A stretch of DNA of 64,000 bases from Eubacterium aggregans (lineage in GTDB: Bacteria; Bacillota; Clostridia; Eubacteriales; Eubacteriaceae): assembly GCF_900107815.1 (NCBI RefSeq), contig NZ_FNRK01000006.1, positions 62,001 to 126,000 of the forward strand. Direction: 5' to 3'. The notes beneath the pieces were generated by a model. It had not been told where the DNA came from and did no database searches. It saw only the letters and a program-made list of their open reading frames with translations. The translations under genes and the position numbers were made by a program. Shown piece after piece: positions 27,913 through 37,389 of this stretch. How positions within the stretch are numbered: the first letter of the stretch is position 1; the number at the start of each line of letters is the position of its first letter.

Positions 27913-29196
27913 TTATTGCTGACTTGTAGACGACGTATTTTCTCCCTGATATTCACCAAGGGTAACCTTCATGGTTTGCTCGCTGCCATTTCGGGACACC
28001 TTTACCTCGATTGTATCCCCCACGGAGTGACTGCGGATGGCCTGCTTGACATCTGCCGCACTGGAAACCGCTGTCCCACCGACTGAAACAATCCGATCCC
28101 CGGATTGAAGTCCGGCATTGGCAGCCGGACCGCCGCTCGTAACCTGTCTGATATAAACACCGGTACTATTGACCCGGTACTGCATGGCGGTTTCGGCAGA
28201 ATCCACATCCACCAGGGTGACCCCCAGGCTGGCCCGGCCCTTTACATAGCCGTCGGACATTAAGGCTTCCACCACTGATTTCACTTCATTCACTGGAATG
28301 GCAAAGCCTAAGCCCTCCACTCCGGTTCCTGAGGATTTAGCCACCACCAGACCGATCAGCTCACCACTGGCGTTAAAGAGGCCCCCGCCGGAATTACCAG
28401 GATTGATAGCTGTATCCGTTTGGAGCAGGTTCATCGTTTCTCCATCAATGGTAATTTCTCGGTTTAAAGCCGAAATAATTCCATCTGTCACGGTGCCGCC
28501 CAGTTCGCCCAGAGGGTTCCCAATGGCAATGGCCTGTTGGCCGACGACAATCCCTTCAGAATTTCCCATGACCACTGGCTGCAAATTGGAAGCACTTATT
28601 TTAAGTAAGGCCACATCACTTTCAGAATCTGTTCCCACCAGGGTTGCTTCATAGGATTTTTCATCTTTGGTGGTTACCGTAATCTTTGAGGCTCCGTTAA
28701 TGACGTGGTTATTGGTCACAATATAACCATCGGCGCTTACGATGACGCCACTACCCGCACCTTCTGTCACCATATCCTGCATATACTGGCTTTTGGTCAC
28801 CGCCTCGGTTTTAATTTCCACCACCGAGTTGGCCGCCGATGAGGCCACCTTTTCCGTAGTGGAGGCCGTACTGTCCGAGGTTCCTGCCGCCGTAGCCTGG
28901 GCCACAGACTGATACATTACCGTCTTACCACCGGCCACTTGGTTAGCCAGCATCCCCCCTCCAAAGCCCAGGGCTCCAGAAAGAAGGACGCAGCCCACCA
29001 TCATACCGGCCATGGATTTTTTCATCCCGCCAAAGGCCGCCCCCTTCCGGGTGCGTCTTTTTTTATTGGTTGATGGGACAATTCCACCCATAGGCGATTC
29101 TTTTGCCCCAGGGGTGGACTGACCATCCTCTGTCTTCGGTGCATCGATTAATATGAAATCCGTCGTTTCCTGACGATCATTATGATTATATTCCAT
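27913..29196 (-). CDS. htrA: HtrA/DegP-like membrane-anchored serine protease
   Basis: About 427 aa. A cytoplasmic N-terminus of about 60 residues is followed by one membrane segment (MAGMMVGCVLLSGALGFGGG). The trypsin-like domain has catalytic His in VTNNHVINGA, Asp in SESDVALLKI and Ser in NPGNSGGGLF. One C-terminal PDZ domain contains GPAANAGLQSGDRIVSVGG. It degrades misfolded proteins at the cell surface. The ATG at 29196 follows AGGAGG. It is first of the htrA-regulator-kinase unit, which points to an envelope stress circuit. Confidence 0.95.
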   Translation of the reverse strand: MEYNHNDRQETTDFILIDAPKTEDGQSTPGAKESPMGGIVPSTNKKRRTRKGAAFGGMKKSMAGMMVGCVLLSGALGFGGGMLANQVAGGKTVMYQSVAQATAAGTSDSTASTTEKVASSAANSVVEIKTEAVTKSQYMQDMVTEGAGSGVIVSADGYIVTNNHVINGASKITVTTKDEKSYEATLVGTDSESDVALLKISASNLQPVVMGNSEGIVVGQQAIAIGNPLGELGGTVTDGIISALNREITIDGETMNLLQTDTAINPGNSGGGLFNASGELIGLVVAKSSGTGVEGLGFAIPVNEVKSVVEALMSDGYVKGRASLGVTLVDVDSAETAMQYRVNSTGVYIRQVTSGGPAANAGLQSGDRIVSVGGTAVSSAADVKQAIRSHSVGDTIEVKVSRNGSEQTMKVTLGEYQGENTSSTSQQ

Positions 29197-29338
29197 CACG
29201 CTTTCCTCCTATTGTTCAATGTGATGTCTCTATTGTAAGGAGAAAATGTGATGGGTTTTTGAAAGGCACCTGAAGGAATGATGAAAACTACAGGATTAAA
29301 GGGTTTGCTAAGCCTATGGGCTCAGCGTTCCTTATCCC

Positions 29339-30478
29339 CTACTCGTCTTCAAAATGTCCCATGTCAAAGGTATCCTGGATAATCTCGTCATCTGTAGGCA
29401 GAAGGGCTTCTTCTGATTCCACAGCAACCTCGGGCTCCTTAGCTTTTTTGTAAAAATCCCGAATCTGCTGCTCGATGGTATCACAAATATCCGGGTTTTC
29501 CTTCAAGAAATCCTTGACTTTATCCCGTCCCTGTCCAATGCGCTCCTCATTGTAAGAGAACCAGGACCCGGCCTTGTGGATGAGATCCAGCTCAACCGCA
29601 ATGTCTAAAACATCCCCAATATGGGAAATACCCTCACCGTACATAATATCGAATTCTGCAATTTTAAACGGCGGCGCCATTTTATTTTTAACAACCTTCA
29701 CTTTGGTTCGATTCCCAATGAGCTCCGAGCCTTTTTTAAGGGGCTCACCCTTTCGAACATCCATTCGGACCGAAGAATAAAACTTAAGAGCCCGTCCGCC
29801 AGTGGTGACCTCTGGATTCCCATAGACAACACCGACTTTTTCCCTGAGCTGATTGATGAAAATCGCTGCGGTATTGGCCTTCTTAATGGTTCCAGCCAAC
29901 TTTCTCAGAGCCTGGGACATGAGGCGGGCATGGAGACCCACATGGGAATCCCCCATTTCCCCATCAATTTCTGCACGAGGCACCAGGGCGGCTACGGAGT
30001 CCACCACCACCACGTCGATGGCGCCACTTCGGACCAGAGCTTCTAAAATTTCCAGTGCCTGTTCCCCTGTATCGGGCTGGGAAACCAGCAAATTGTCAAT
30101 GTCCACTCCTAAAGCCCGGGCGTATTCCGGGTCCAGGGCATGCTCAGCATCGATAAAGGCCGCATTGCCGCCATTTTTTTGGGCTTCCGCCACAATATGA
30201 AGGGCCAGTGTCGTTTTCCCTGAGGATTCTGGACCATAGATTTCAATAATCCGTCCCCGGGGAACCCCGCCAATACCCAGGGCTAAGTCTAACCCAATGG
30301 ATGAAGTGGATATGACATCCACATCCATTTTAGAGGCATCGTCCCCCAGACGCATGATTGCACCTTTTCCAAAGTCCTTTTCGATTTTCTTTAAGGCTGC
30401 ATCCAATGCTTCCTGCTTCGCCTGATTCTCAGTTTGTTGTACCACTTTTACAAGGGGTTGTTTATCCTTTTTTGCCAT
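29339..30478 (-). CDS. recA: Recombinase RecA
   Basis: 379 aa. Walker [14 protein letters not shown] is near residue 84 and the catalytic Glu lies in [12 protein letters not shown]. Loop L2 [26 protein letters not shown] is intact and there is no intein. The acidic C-terminus ends FDMGHFEDE. It mediates strand exchange and LexA co-protease activity. It lies 20 bases downstream of cinA, the order common in Firmicutes. A weak hairpin (GCTAAGCC/GGCTCAGC) follows the stop without a good T run. Confidence 0.98.
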   Translation of the reverse strand: MAKKDKQPLVKVVQQTENQAKQEALDAALKKIEKDFGKGAIMRLGDDASKMDVDVISTSSIGLDLALGIGGVPRGRIIEIYGPESSGKTTLALHIVAEAQKNGGNAAFIDAEHALDPEYARALGVDIDNLLVSQPDTGEQALEILEALVRSGAIDVVVVDSVAALVPRAEIDGEMGDSHVGLHARLMSQALRKLAGTIKKANTAAIFINQLREKVGVVYGNPEVTTGGRALKFYSSVRMDVRKGEPLKKGSELIGNRTKVKVVKNKMAPPFKIAEFDIMYGEGISHIGDVLDIAVELDLIHKAGSWFSYNEERIGQGRDKVKDFLKENPDICDTIEQQIRDFYKKAKEPEVAVESEEALLPTDDEIIQDTFDMGHFEDE

Positions 30479-30498
30479 TATTGCTCACTTTCTGTTTA

Positions 30499-31755
30499 TT
30501 AATTAAACACATTGCCATTTTTGATTTTCAAAACATGGGTCCGCACCAAATTCAAGGCGGCATTGACCACCCGTTTTTGGATGATGGTTCGGGCTCCGCC
30601 AAAGCGGCATTCCTCAATGGTGGTTTCTCCCTGATAATGAATTCCCACATAGACCAAGCCCACCGGCTTTTCCGCCGTTCCTCCATCGGGTCCGGCAATG
30701 CCAGTGACCGACACGGTCAGATCACAGCCGGATATCCGGGCTAAGTTTTCGCACATCTCCCGGGCCGTCTGGGGACTCACTGCACCATACTGGGCCAGGG
30801 TATCCGAAGAGACGTCAAGGAGCTGCATTTTGGCCTCATTGGAGTAAGTTACCAGCCCCATTTTAAGACTTTTGGAAATACCGGGAACTTCCGCCAGCTT
30901 TCCAGAAATCAATCCACCCGTACAGGATTCTGCAGTGGCAATGGTCACTCCCTTTTCAATAAGGAGCTTACCCACGGCGATATACAAAGGGTCCTGGGAA
31001 TGCGTAAAGATATGTTGACCTAACCGTTCCACCAGTACCTTTTCATACTTATCCAGAATAGCATTCATCTCGACCTCATCTTTACCGCTGGCCGTAATGC
31101 GCACCAGTACCTCCCCTACCTTTGCATAGGTGGCAATGGTTGGGTTGTCCTGACGATCGATGATATCCATCAGGGTATCCTCCACCATGGACTCGCCAAT
31201 TCCACCCAGGTTATAATACCGGGAAATGACCTGATGATCCATCATCTTTTCCAGGATTGGCAGGACTTCGTCCTCAAACATCCCCTTCATTTCATGGGGT
31301 GGCCCAGGGAGAAGAAATACCCGGACACCATTTTTATCCACCATAATCCCCGGGGCTGACCCCCTGGGATTGGGTAGCTTCTTAGCCCCCACCGGAATAT
31401 CAGCCTGACGCAGATTATTCTCCGTCATGACCATCTGGCGTTTTTCAAAGAAAGCAGTCAGCTTGGCCACTTCCTCTTCATCCCGGGTCATGGGGAGCCC
31501 AAAGAAATCAGATACCGTTTCCTTTGTCAGATCGTCCTGGGTGGGTCCAAGGCCCCCAGTCACAACAATCATTTCACTACGGCCAACCGCCTCACCCAGC
31601 ACCTCTTTCAAACGGGCGGGGTTATCACCGATGGTGGTCTGGTAATGGACCGAGAAGCTGCGCAGTGACAGCTCCTTTGACAAATAGGTCGCATGGGTAT
31701 TCAGTGTGTCCCCGGTCAGCAGCTCCGTGCCGACACAGATGATTTCACAATTCAT
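30499..31755 (-). CDS. cinA: CinA family nicotinamide-nucleotide amidohydrolase
   Basis: About 418 aa. The N-terminal MoaB-like domain has GTELLTGDTLNTHATYLS and VTGGLGPTQDDLT. The C-terminal PncC domain has TAESCTGGLISGKL near residue 260, VTGIAGPDGGTAEKPVG and RFGGARTIIQKR. It deamidates NMN and may hydrolyse ADP-ribose. The ATG at 31755 is preferred because AAGGAAGTGA lies 6 bases upstream; a GTG at 31764 is the alternative. Confidence 0.95.
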   Translation of the reverse strand: MNCEIICVGTELLTGDTLNTHATYLSKELSLRSFSVHYQTTIGDNPARLKEVLGEAVGRSEMIVVTGGLGPTQDDLTKETVSDFFGLPMTRDEEEVAKLTAFFEKRQMVMTENNLRQADIPVGAKKLPNPRGSAPGIMVDKNGVRVFLLPGPPHEMKGMFEDEVLPILEKMMDHQVISRYYNLGGIGESMVEDTLMDIIDRQDNPTIATYAKVGEVLVRITASGKDEVEMNAILDKYEKVLVERLGQHIFTHSQDPLYIAVGKLLIEKGVTIATAESCTGGLISGKLAEVPGISKSLKMGLVTYSNEAKMQLLDVSSDTLAQYGAVSPQTAREMCENLARISGCDLTVSVTGIAGPDGGTAEKPVGLVYVGIHYQGETTIEECRFGGARTIIQKRVVNAALNLVRTHVLKIKNGNVFN

Positions 31756-31785
31756 AATGGTCACTTCCTTTTAATCCGTAATTCC

Positions 31786-32526
31786 TTATCCTTGAACAAA
31801 AACAATTTTTTGATTGGTCGAATGGCTGGTATCGTAACGAAAGCCCAGAGCATCAAAGGCTTTTAAATCCTCTGGTTCAATCCCTGGATTCTCCACAATA
31901 AAACGGGCCATTCTCCCTCTAGCCATTTTAGCATATGTGGTGATAGTTTGCATCTTTCCAGCCTTAATTATTTTAAATTCTACATCAATAAAATGCTCTT
32001 CTGGGGTTAGGTACCGTCGGATGGTTTTAGCGTACTCCTCTGAGGCGAGGTTAATAATGGTATCGCTCTGGGAGTACAGCGCATCATGGAGGGACCGTCC
32101 CCAAAAGGCGTATAAATCTTTATGTTCCCCCACCGAAAGTTTTGTTCCCATTTCCAACCGGTAGGGCATGATGCCGTCTTGAGGTCTGAGAACACCGTAA
32201 AAACCAGAAAGAATCCGAAGGGATGCCTCCGCCATTTCCCACGCCTTGGGACTAAGGCTATCCGCATCAAAATGCTTAAAAACCAGCCCGTCATAGGTGG
32301 CTATAGCCGGCGTTCCCGGTTCTGACAAATCCATATGGGCGAAGGCATAATGGGCCTTCTCTCCCAGGCTGCTGCTCACCTTCATCAGCGCCTCCAACTC
32401 CCAGGGCATCATCTGCCGAAGGGCCCCAAGCAGAACCGCCGACTCTCCGGCAAAGGTTGGCTTTTGGGTCTCCCCCTGCCAATGGACCTCCCGCATATTT
32501 TTAGCCGGTGATAAAATCGCAATCAT
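31786..32526 (-). CDS. yaaA: YaaA-family peroxide stress protein
   Basis: A 246-aa DUF328 protein. The signature N-terminus AILSPAKNM, FSGFYGVLRPQDGIMPYRLEMG near residue 107 and the conserved C-terminal ARGRMARFIVENPGI are intact. In E. coli YaaA limits intracellular iron during peroxide stress. In this anaerobe an oxidant-defence or DNA-binding role is inferred. A terminator-like hairpin separates it from pgsA. Confidence 0.92.
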   Translation of the reverse strand: MIAILSPAKNMREVHWQGETQKPTFAGESAVLLGALRQMMPWELEALMKVSSSLGEKAHYAFAHMDLSEPGTPAIATYDGLVFKHFDADSLSPKAWEMAEASLRILSGFYGVLRPQDGIMPYRLEMGTKLSVGEHKDLYAFWGRSLHDALYSQSDTIINLASEEYAKTIRRYLTPEEHFIDVEFKIIKAGKMQTITTYAKMARGRMARFIVENPGIEPEDLKAFDALGFRYDTSHSTNQKIVFVQG

Positions 32527-32540
32527 AGATTCTCCTTCTT

Positions 32541-32570
32541 CTTAAAAAGAGGACCCTGAAACAGGGCCCC
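32541..32570 (-). terminator. Terminator-like hairpin between pgsA and yaaA
   Basis: On the minus strand GGGCCCTG-TTT-CAGGGTCC (one G/U pair) is followed by TCTTTTT, 57 bases after the pgsA stop and just before the yaaA RBS. It may attenuate readthrough. Confidence 0.7.
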
Positions 32571-32626
32571 CCTTTATCTATCCAAAATCCGAAGGTCATA
32601 TTTTCCGACTTTCGAATTCTGATCCT

Positions 32627-33172
32627 TTAATAGGATTTAATCACACCCTTATTGAGTCTGAAATAATCAATCCCTGAAATCATAGTCAACACCAGGGCCA
32701 CATAAATCATCACCGTCCCAAAAATATTCAGGGCGGGAATCTGACACACCGGCCAATTGTAGAGTAGCAGGGCGACAATGGCAATCATCTGGGACATGGT
32801 CTTGGCCTTGCCCCATTTGCTGGCGGCAATAACCACTCCATCCGAGGCGGCCAGGGTTCTAAGTCCCGTAATGGCAAATTCCCGGGCGATGATGACGATG
32901 ACTACCCAGGCCGGCATGAGGTGCAGCTCCACCAGACAGATAAAAGCCGAACACACCAACAGCTTATCTGCCAAAGGATCCATAAATTTGCCAAAATCCG
33001 TTACGAGATTCCGGCTTCTTGCCAAATGACCATCCAAGGCATCAGAAGCCGCCGCCACGACGAACAGGACTAAGGCGATGGGTTCATGGAATGGAAAATC
33101 CACCGCCATGGCGATGACAAAAAAAGGAATCATAATAATCCGGGCCATGGTAATCTTATTGGGTAAATTCAT
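32627..33172 (-). CDS. pgsA: CDP-diacylglycerol-glycerol-3-phosphate 3-phosphatidyltransferase
   Basis: The 181-aa integral membrane enzyme makes phosphatidylglycerophosphate. The CDP-alcohol phosphotransferase signature DALDGHLARSRNLVTDFGKF, followed by DPLADK, is at residues 43-69. Four to six hydrophobic segments are seen. AAAGGAGAG precedes the ATG. It lies 21 bases after rimO, the conserved rimO-pgsA-cinA-recA order with yaaA inserted. Confidence 0.95.
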   Translation of the reverse strand: MNLPNKITMARIIMIPFFVIAMAVDFPFHEPIALVLFVVAAASDALDGHLARSRNLVTDFGKFMDPLADKLLVCSAFICLVELHLMPAWVVIVIIAREFAITGLRTLAASDGVVIAASKWGKAKTMSQMIAIVALLLYNWPVCQIPALNIFGTVMIYVALVLTMISGIDYFRLNKGVIKSY

Positions 33173-33193
33173 TTTCTCTCTCCTTTAAAATAC

Positions 33194-34525
33194 TCACGTA
33201 CGAATACTTCCAATCACGTCGTAGCCAATGGAGTTCGTAACAGACACCGGATAAAAGGTGCCGCACACCAAATCGGCATCCTCAATGATGACGCCACAAT
33301 CAATTTCTGGTGCATCACCATAGGTCCGGCCATAGAACACCTCGTCCCCATCGGTTTCTTCTACCAGCACTTCAATGGTCTTTCCCACCATTTCCTGGTT
33401 CTTAAGGGCCGTGATATCTTCCTGCTGCTCATAAATCCGGCGTCTTCGAGCTTCCTTTACCTCCCCAGGCAGTTGGTTCACCATTTTAGCGGCTGGAGTC
33501 CCCTCTTCCAAGGAATAGGCAAAGGCGCCCAAGCGTTCAAAGCCCAATTCTGACAAAGCCGCTAACATCGCCTCAAATTCTTCCTCAGTTTCCCCGGGAA
33601 AGCCTGTGATGATAGTCGTCCGTAAAACCACATCGGGGAGGGCTTTACGGATCATGGCCACCTTCTCAAAAATAGTCTGCCGGTCAATTTGGCGGCCCAT
33701 TCGCTTCAGTACACTGTCCTCCGTATGTTGGATGGGCATATCAAAATAGTGACAAATATTATTGTGGGTGCGTACCACCTCCAACAGTTCCCCATCGATG
33801 CCCTCTGGATAAAGATAGAGCAGGCGAATCCATTTGAAGTCCACTGCCTCTGCCAATTCCTTAAGCAATGTTGCCAGTGTGACCCCCTCTTCTAAATCAC
33901 TGCCATATTGGGTAAGATCCTGGGCGATGAGGATGAGCTCTTCCACCCCCTGATCCCGCAGGCTTTTGGCCTCGGACAAGATTGCCTCAGGGCGACGACT
34001 GCGGTAATGACCGCGAATCCTTGGAATGGCGCAATAGGTACAATGCTTATCGCAGCCCTCGCTGATTTTCAGATAAGCCGTCACATCGCCATCTTCAACC
34101 CAGCGTTCGACCACCGCTTCTTTATAGGTTTTATCCTCTTCTTCAATCAAGGTATTCGTCTGACGGCTCCCATCAATAAGGGAAAGGAGATCCTCCAGAT
34201 TGTTGACTCCTAAATAGAAATCCACTTCCGGAAGCTCTGTTTTCAGTTCCTGAGCATAGCGCTGGGCCATACACCCTGCCACCACAAAGATACCACATTT
34301 CCCCTCAGTTTTATAGGGTAAATACTCAAAAATCCGGTCGATGGATTCTGCCTTGGCAGCTTCGATGAAGCAGCAGGTGTTAATGATGATGATATCCGCA
34401 TCCTCTGGTGCCTTAGCTACGGTATATCGGGCCCCCCTTAAGGTGGCCAGCATGGTTTGACTGTCCACAGTATTTTTGTCACAGCCCAGGGTCTCTATAT
34501 AGACCGATTGGGTGGGTTTAGGCAT
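33194..34525 (-). CDS. rimO: Ribosomal protein S12 methylthiotransferase
   Basis: 443 aa. The N-terminal UPF0004 domain has cluster cysteines in ETLGCDKN, NTCCFIEAAK and VAGCMAQRY. The radical SAM motif CDKHCTYCAIP is near residue 150, and a C-terminal TRAM domain follows. It methylthiolates Asp of ribosomal protein S12. The ATG at 34525 follows GAGGAG and overlaps the ftsK stop by 8 bases, suggesting coupling; upstream in-frame residues do not belong to the family. Confidence 0.96.
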   Translation of the reverse strand: MPKPTQSVYIETLGCDKNTVDSQTMLATLRGARYTVAKAPEDADIIIINTCCFIEAAKAESIDRIFEYLPYKTEGKCGIFVVAGCMAQRYAQELKTELPEVDFYLGVNNLEDLLSLIDGSRQTNTLIEEEDKTYKEAVVERWVEDGDVTAYLKISEGCDKHCTYCAIPRIRGHYRSRRPEAILSEAKSLRDQGVEELILIAQDLTQYGSDLEEGVTLATLLKELAEAVDFKWIRLLYLYPEGIDGELLEVVRTHNNICHYFDMPIQHTEDSVLKRMGRQIDRQTIFEKVAMIRKALPDVVLRTTIITGFPGETEEEFEAMLAALSELGFERLGAFAYSLEEGTPAAKMVNQLPGEVKEARRRRIYEQQEDITALKNQEMVGKTIEVLVEETDGDEVFYGRTYGDAPEIDCGVIIEDADLVCGTFYPVSVTNSIGYDVIGSIRT

Positions 34526-36869
34526 GATAATACTCCTCTCGGGTGGTGAGCAGGGTCCGGGGCTTACTGCCATTTGGTCCTGAAATCACACCCTTTTGTT
34601 CTAGCTCATCCACAATTCGTCCAGCCCTGGCATAGCCCACCTTTAGCTTTCTTTGGACCATGGAGGTCGAAATCTGATTGTAGGTAAAGGCCAGCTCCAC
34701 AGCCTGGGGGAATAAGGCGTCCTCAGTTTCTTCCGTGTCATCCGGCTTTTCGCTATACCCTGCAATGACGTCTTCAATATGGGCGTTAAAGGTCGGGGCT
34801 GTCGCCCCCTCGATGGCTCCGATGACCCGATTGATTTCTGCATCAGAGACGTAGGTACATTGGACTCGCAGGGGCTTGGATTTTCCCACCGGGAAGTAGA
34901 GCATATCCCCCTTCCCCAAAAGTTTCTCGGCCCCGGCCATATCTAAAATGGTCCGGCTATCTGTATTAGAAGCCACAGAAAATGCAATTCGAGAGGGAAT
35001 ATTGGCTTTGATGAGCCCGGTGATGACATCCACCGATGGTCTCTGGGTAGCGATGATGAGATGAATTCCACAGGCCCGGGCCAGCTGGGCAATCCGGCAA
35101 ATGGCATTTTCAACCTCCTTGGGAGAGGTCATCATTAAATCCGCCAATTCGTCCACCACAATGATGATTCGGGGCAGCTTCTTTTCTCCAGCTGCTAGCA
35201 TCTTGTCATTGTACCCATCAATATCCCGAACCCCCGCATCCTTAAAGAGCTGGTAACGGTCCGTCATCTCTTTGATACCCCAATTGAGGGCATAGGCCGC
35301 CTTCTTAGGGTCTGTCACCACCGGGATAAGCAGATGGGGAATATTGTTGTACTGATTCAGCTCCACCATTTTGGGGTCGATCATGATAAATCGCAGCTCA
35401 TCCGGGGTCAGCTTGTAAAGCAGACTGATGATAATGGTATTGATGCACACGCTCTTCCCTGAACCCGTGGCTCCGGCAATGAGCATATGGGGCATCTTAC
35501 TGATATCCCCAATGATGTTTTGCCCGGACAGGGTTTTCCCCAGGGCAAAGGGCAGGGTCGCCTTAGTTCGCTCAAAGCCCGGCGCTTCGATAATTTCCCG
35601 AAGCCCCACGATTTCGCTTTCAGCATTAGGCACCTCAATCCCCACCGCGGCCTTCCCTGGAATGGGAGCCTCGATGCGAATGTCTGAGGTGGCCAGGTTT
35701 AAGGCCAGATCATCGCTTAAGTTGACGATTTTATTCACCTTGACCCCTGGGTCCGGCTGAACCTCGAATCGGGTAATGGAAGGACCGACATCCGCACCTA
35801 CGATTTTTGCCGCAACCCCAAAGCTTTTCAGGGTCTCCTCAATCTGACGGGCTTTTTTTTTCACATCTGTTTTTTTATCGCCCCCCCGCCGTAAAGGGGG
35901 ATTAAGCAGTGCCACATCAGGGATCTGATATTCCTCCACCGGGGCGTCGGGATCGATGGCCTCAAAGCTGCTGCCAATGGTAATATCCTCTGGGACTTTA
36001 TCCACTGGGGCGGTGCTGGCTGCACGCTGTTTCCTGGCCTGACGTTCCGCTTGGGCAGCGGCCGCCTCCTCTGGATCAAGCGCCTCCATCACATCTCCAA
36101 TATCTAAATACTGGGTATCCACGGAGATCTCCCCAGTTTCCCCACGATGGAAGAGGTCGTCATAGTCTTCGTCAATGAGCTCCTGTTCCTCCAGAAGTCG
36201 ACGTTCCTCAGCCTCCTTACGCTTATCCCGTAGCTCTTTCGCTTCTTTAACCGCGGCTGCCTTCTCTTTGATTTTATCCATACCAAACCCCTTCTCCTTA
36301 AGCGCCCCATAAGCCTGAGGACAATTGATCTTAAAGAGGAGAAATGCTTCGATAAAGAAAAGAAGGATAATCAAGATAAAAGTCAGTACCCGTCCCATAA
36401 TGGTAGTAAACAGGAAGGCAAAAACGTTTCCGATGATTCCCCCATAGCCTCCCAAAGTCGCCAGGGAGAAGAGGTCTACCATGCTATTGTCAAGAAGCTT
36501 GGGCATATTAAGGCTAAAGCCAATCATGAAATTCATCAGCATCAAAAAGACGATCAGGACGGTCTTTCGGTAGTAGCGCATTTTATCCGTAAACAGGAGA
36601 ATACCGCAGGCCACGCCATAAATAGCCACCATCATCGAGGCATTGCCAAACATAAAGGTGACAAAGCCCTTCCCAATGATTTTATCCACAATATTCGGGG
36701 TGGCGGTACTAAAGGCATAGGCACTGTAGATGGAAAACAGAATAACCACTGCCCCCCAAATCTGCCGCTTCCGATCCGGGTGCAAAGTTTTTTTCGATTG
36801 TGCCTTGGCCGATGGCCGTGTTTTCTTTTTCGTACTGGTTCTTGCAGTCGTTTTTTTGCGAGCTGCCAT
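34518..36869 (-). CDS. ftsK: DNA translocase FtsK/SpoIIIE
   Basis: About 783 aa. A basic N-terminus is followed by four membrane segments (about residues 30-180) and a charged linker. The motor has Walker A GATGSGKSVCIN near residue 430 and Walker B IIIVVDELADLM. The C-terminal gamma winged helix (ISTSMVQRKLKVGYARAGRI) is KOPS/SRS-binding. It pumps chromosomal DNA through the septum. The ATG at 36869 has GAGGTG 7 bases upstream. Confidence 0.96.
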   Translation of the reverse strand: MAARKKTTARTSTKKKTRPSAKAQSKKTLHPDRKRQIWGAVVILFSIYSAYAFSTATPNIVDKIIGKGFVTFMFGNASMMVAIYGVACGILLFTDKMRYYRKTVLIVFLMLMNFMIGFSLNMPKLLDNSMVDLFSLATLGGYGGIIGNVFAFLFTTIMGRVLTFILIILLFFIEAFLLFKINCPQAYGALKEKGFGMDKIKEKAAAVKEAKELRDKRKEAEERRLLEEQELIDEDYDDLFHRGETGEISVDTQYLDIGDVMEALDPEEAAAAQAERQARKQRAASTAPVDKVPEDITIGSSFEAIDPDAPVEEYQIPDVALLNPPLRRGGDKKTDVKKKARQIEETLKSFGVAAKIVGADVGPSITRFEVQPDPGVKVNKIVNLSDDLALNLATSDIRIEAPIPGKAAVGIEVPNAESEIVGLREIIEAPGFERTKATLPFALGKTLSGQNIIGDISKMPHMLIAGATGSGKSVCINTIIISLLYKLTPDELRFIMIDPKMVELNQYNNIPHLLIPVVTDPKKAAYALNWGIKEMTDRYQLFKDAGVRDIDGYNDKMLAAGEKKLPRIIIVVDELADLMMTSPKEVENAICRIAQLARACGIHLIIATQRPSVDVITGLIKANIPSRIAFSVASNTDSRTILDMAGAEKLLGKGDMLYFPVGKSKPLRVQCTYVSDAEINRVIGAIEGATAPTFNAHIEDVIAGYSEKPDDTEETEDALFPQAVELAFTYNQISTSMVQRKLKVGYARAGRIVDELEQKGVISGPNGSKPRTLLTTREEYYHA

Positions 36870-36921
36870 TTTTATCACCTCAAATCATATTAAAAAAGGG
36901 TACACAGGGTACCCTTGCTCT

Positions 36922-37371
36922 CTACACGCCGCTGTGCCCGAATCCGCCGTCGCCGCGTTGTGTGGCCTCCAGAGCCTCGGGTGATTCCACCACAACAAAC
37001 TCTGGCAGACTGACCCGGGTGACCACCATCTGGGCGATGCGGTCCCCGGGGGTAATGGTGAAGGGCGTATCCAACAGGTTCATCACAATCACCGCAATCT
37101 CTCCCCGATAATCGGAATCGATGGTACCGATTCCGTTAACCAGGGTAATCCCGTGCTTTAAAGCCAGGCCGCTTCGAGCCCGGACCTGAGCCTCATAGCC
37201 TAGGGGAAGCTCAATACGAATGCCTGTGGGTACAGCGTACACCTTATGGGGCTCAAGTACCAGGGGGGCGGCCAAATCCGCGTGTAAATCCACGCCAGCC
37301 GCCCCCTGGGACTGTACCCTGGGCAGTGGGTTTTTTGACCCATTATAAATTTTTACAACACAGGTTTCCAT
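36922..37371 (-). CDS. dut: dUTP diphosphatase
   Basis: The 149-aa trimeric dUTPase has five conserved motifs visible: [44 protein letters not shown] and the C-terminal [11 protein letters not shown]. It hydrolyses dUTP to dUMP and keeps uracil out of DNA. It is 18 bases downstream of pnp on the same strand. The family is certain from the complete motif set. Confidence 0.97.
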   Translation of the reverse strand: METCVVKIYNGSKNPLPRVQSQGAAGVDLHADLAAPLVLEPHKVYAVPTGIRIELPLGYEAQVRARSGLALKHGITLVNGIGTIDSDYRGEIAVIVMNLLDTPFTITPGDRIAQMVVTRVSLPEFVVVESPEALEATQRGDGGFGHSGV

Positions 37372-37389
37372 TATTATAACCGGTGTTCC

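Noticed and set aside
29290-29335. recA terminator (GCTAAGCC/GGCTCAGC hairpin)
   Set aside because: The stem is mismatched and the minus-strand tail (AAACCCTTTAA) lacks a T run, so it is not listed as a terminator.
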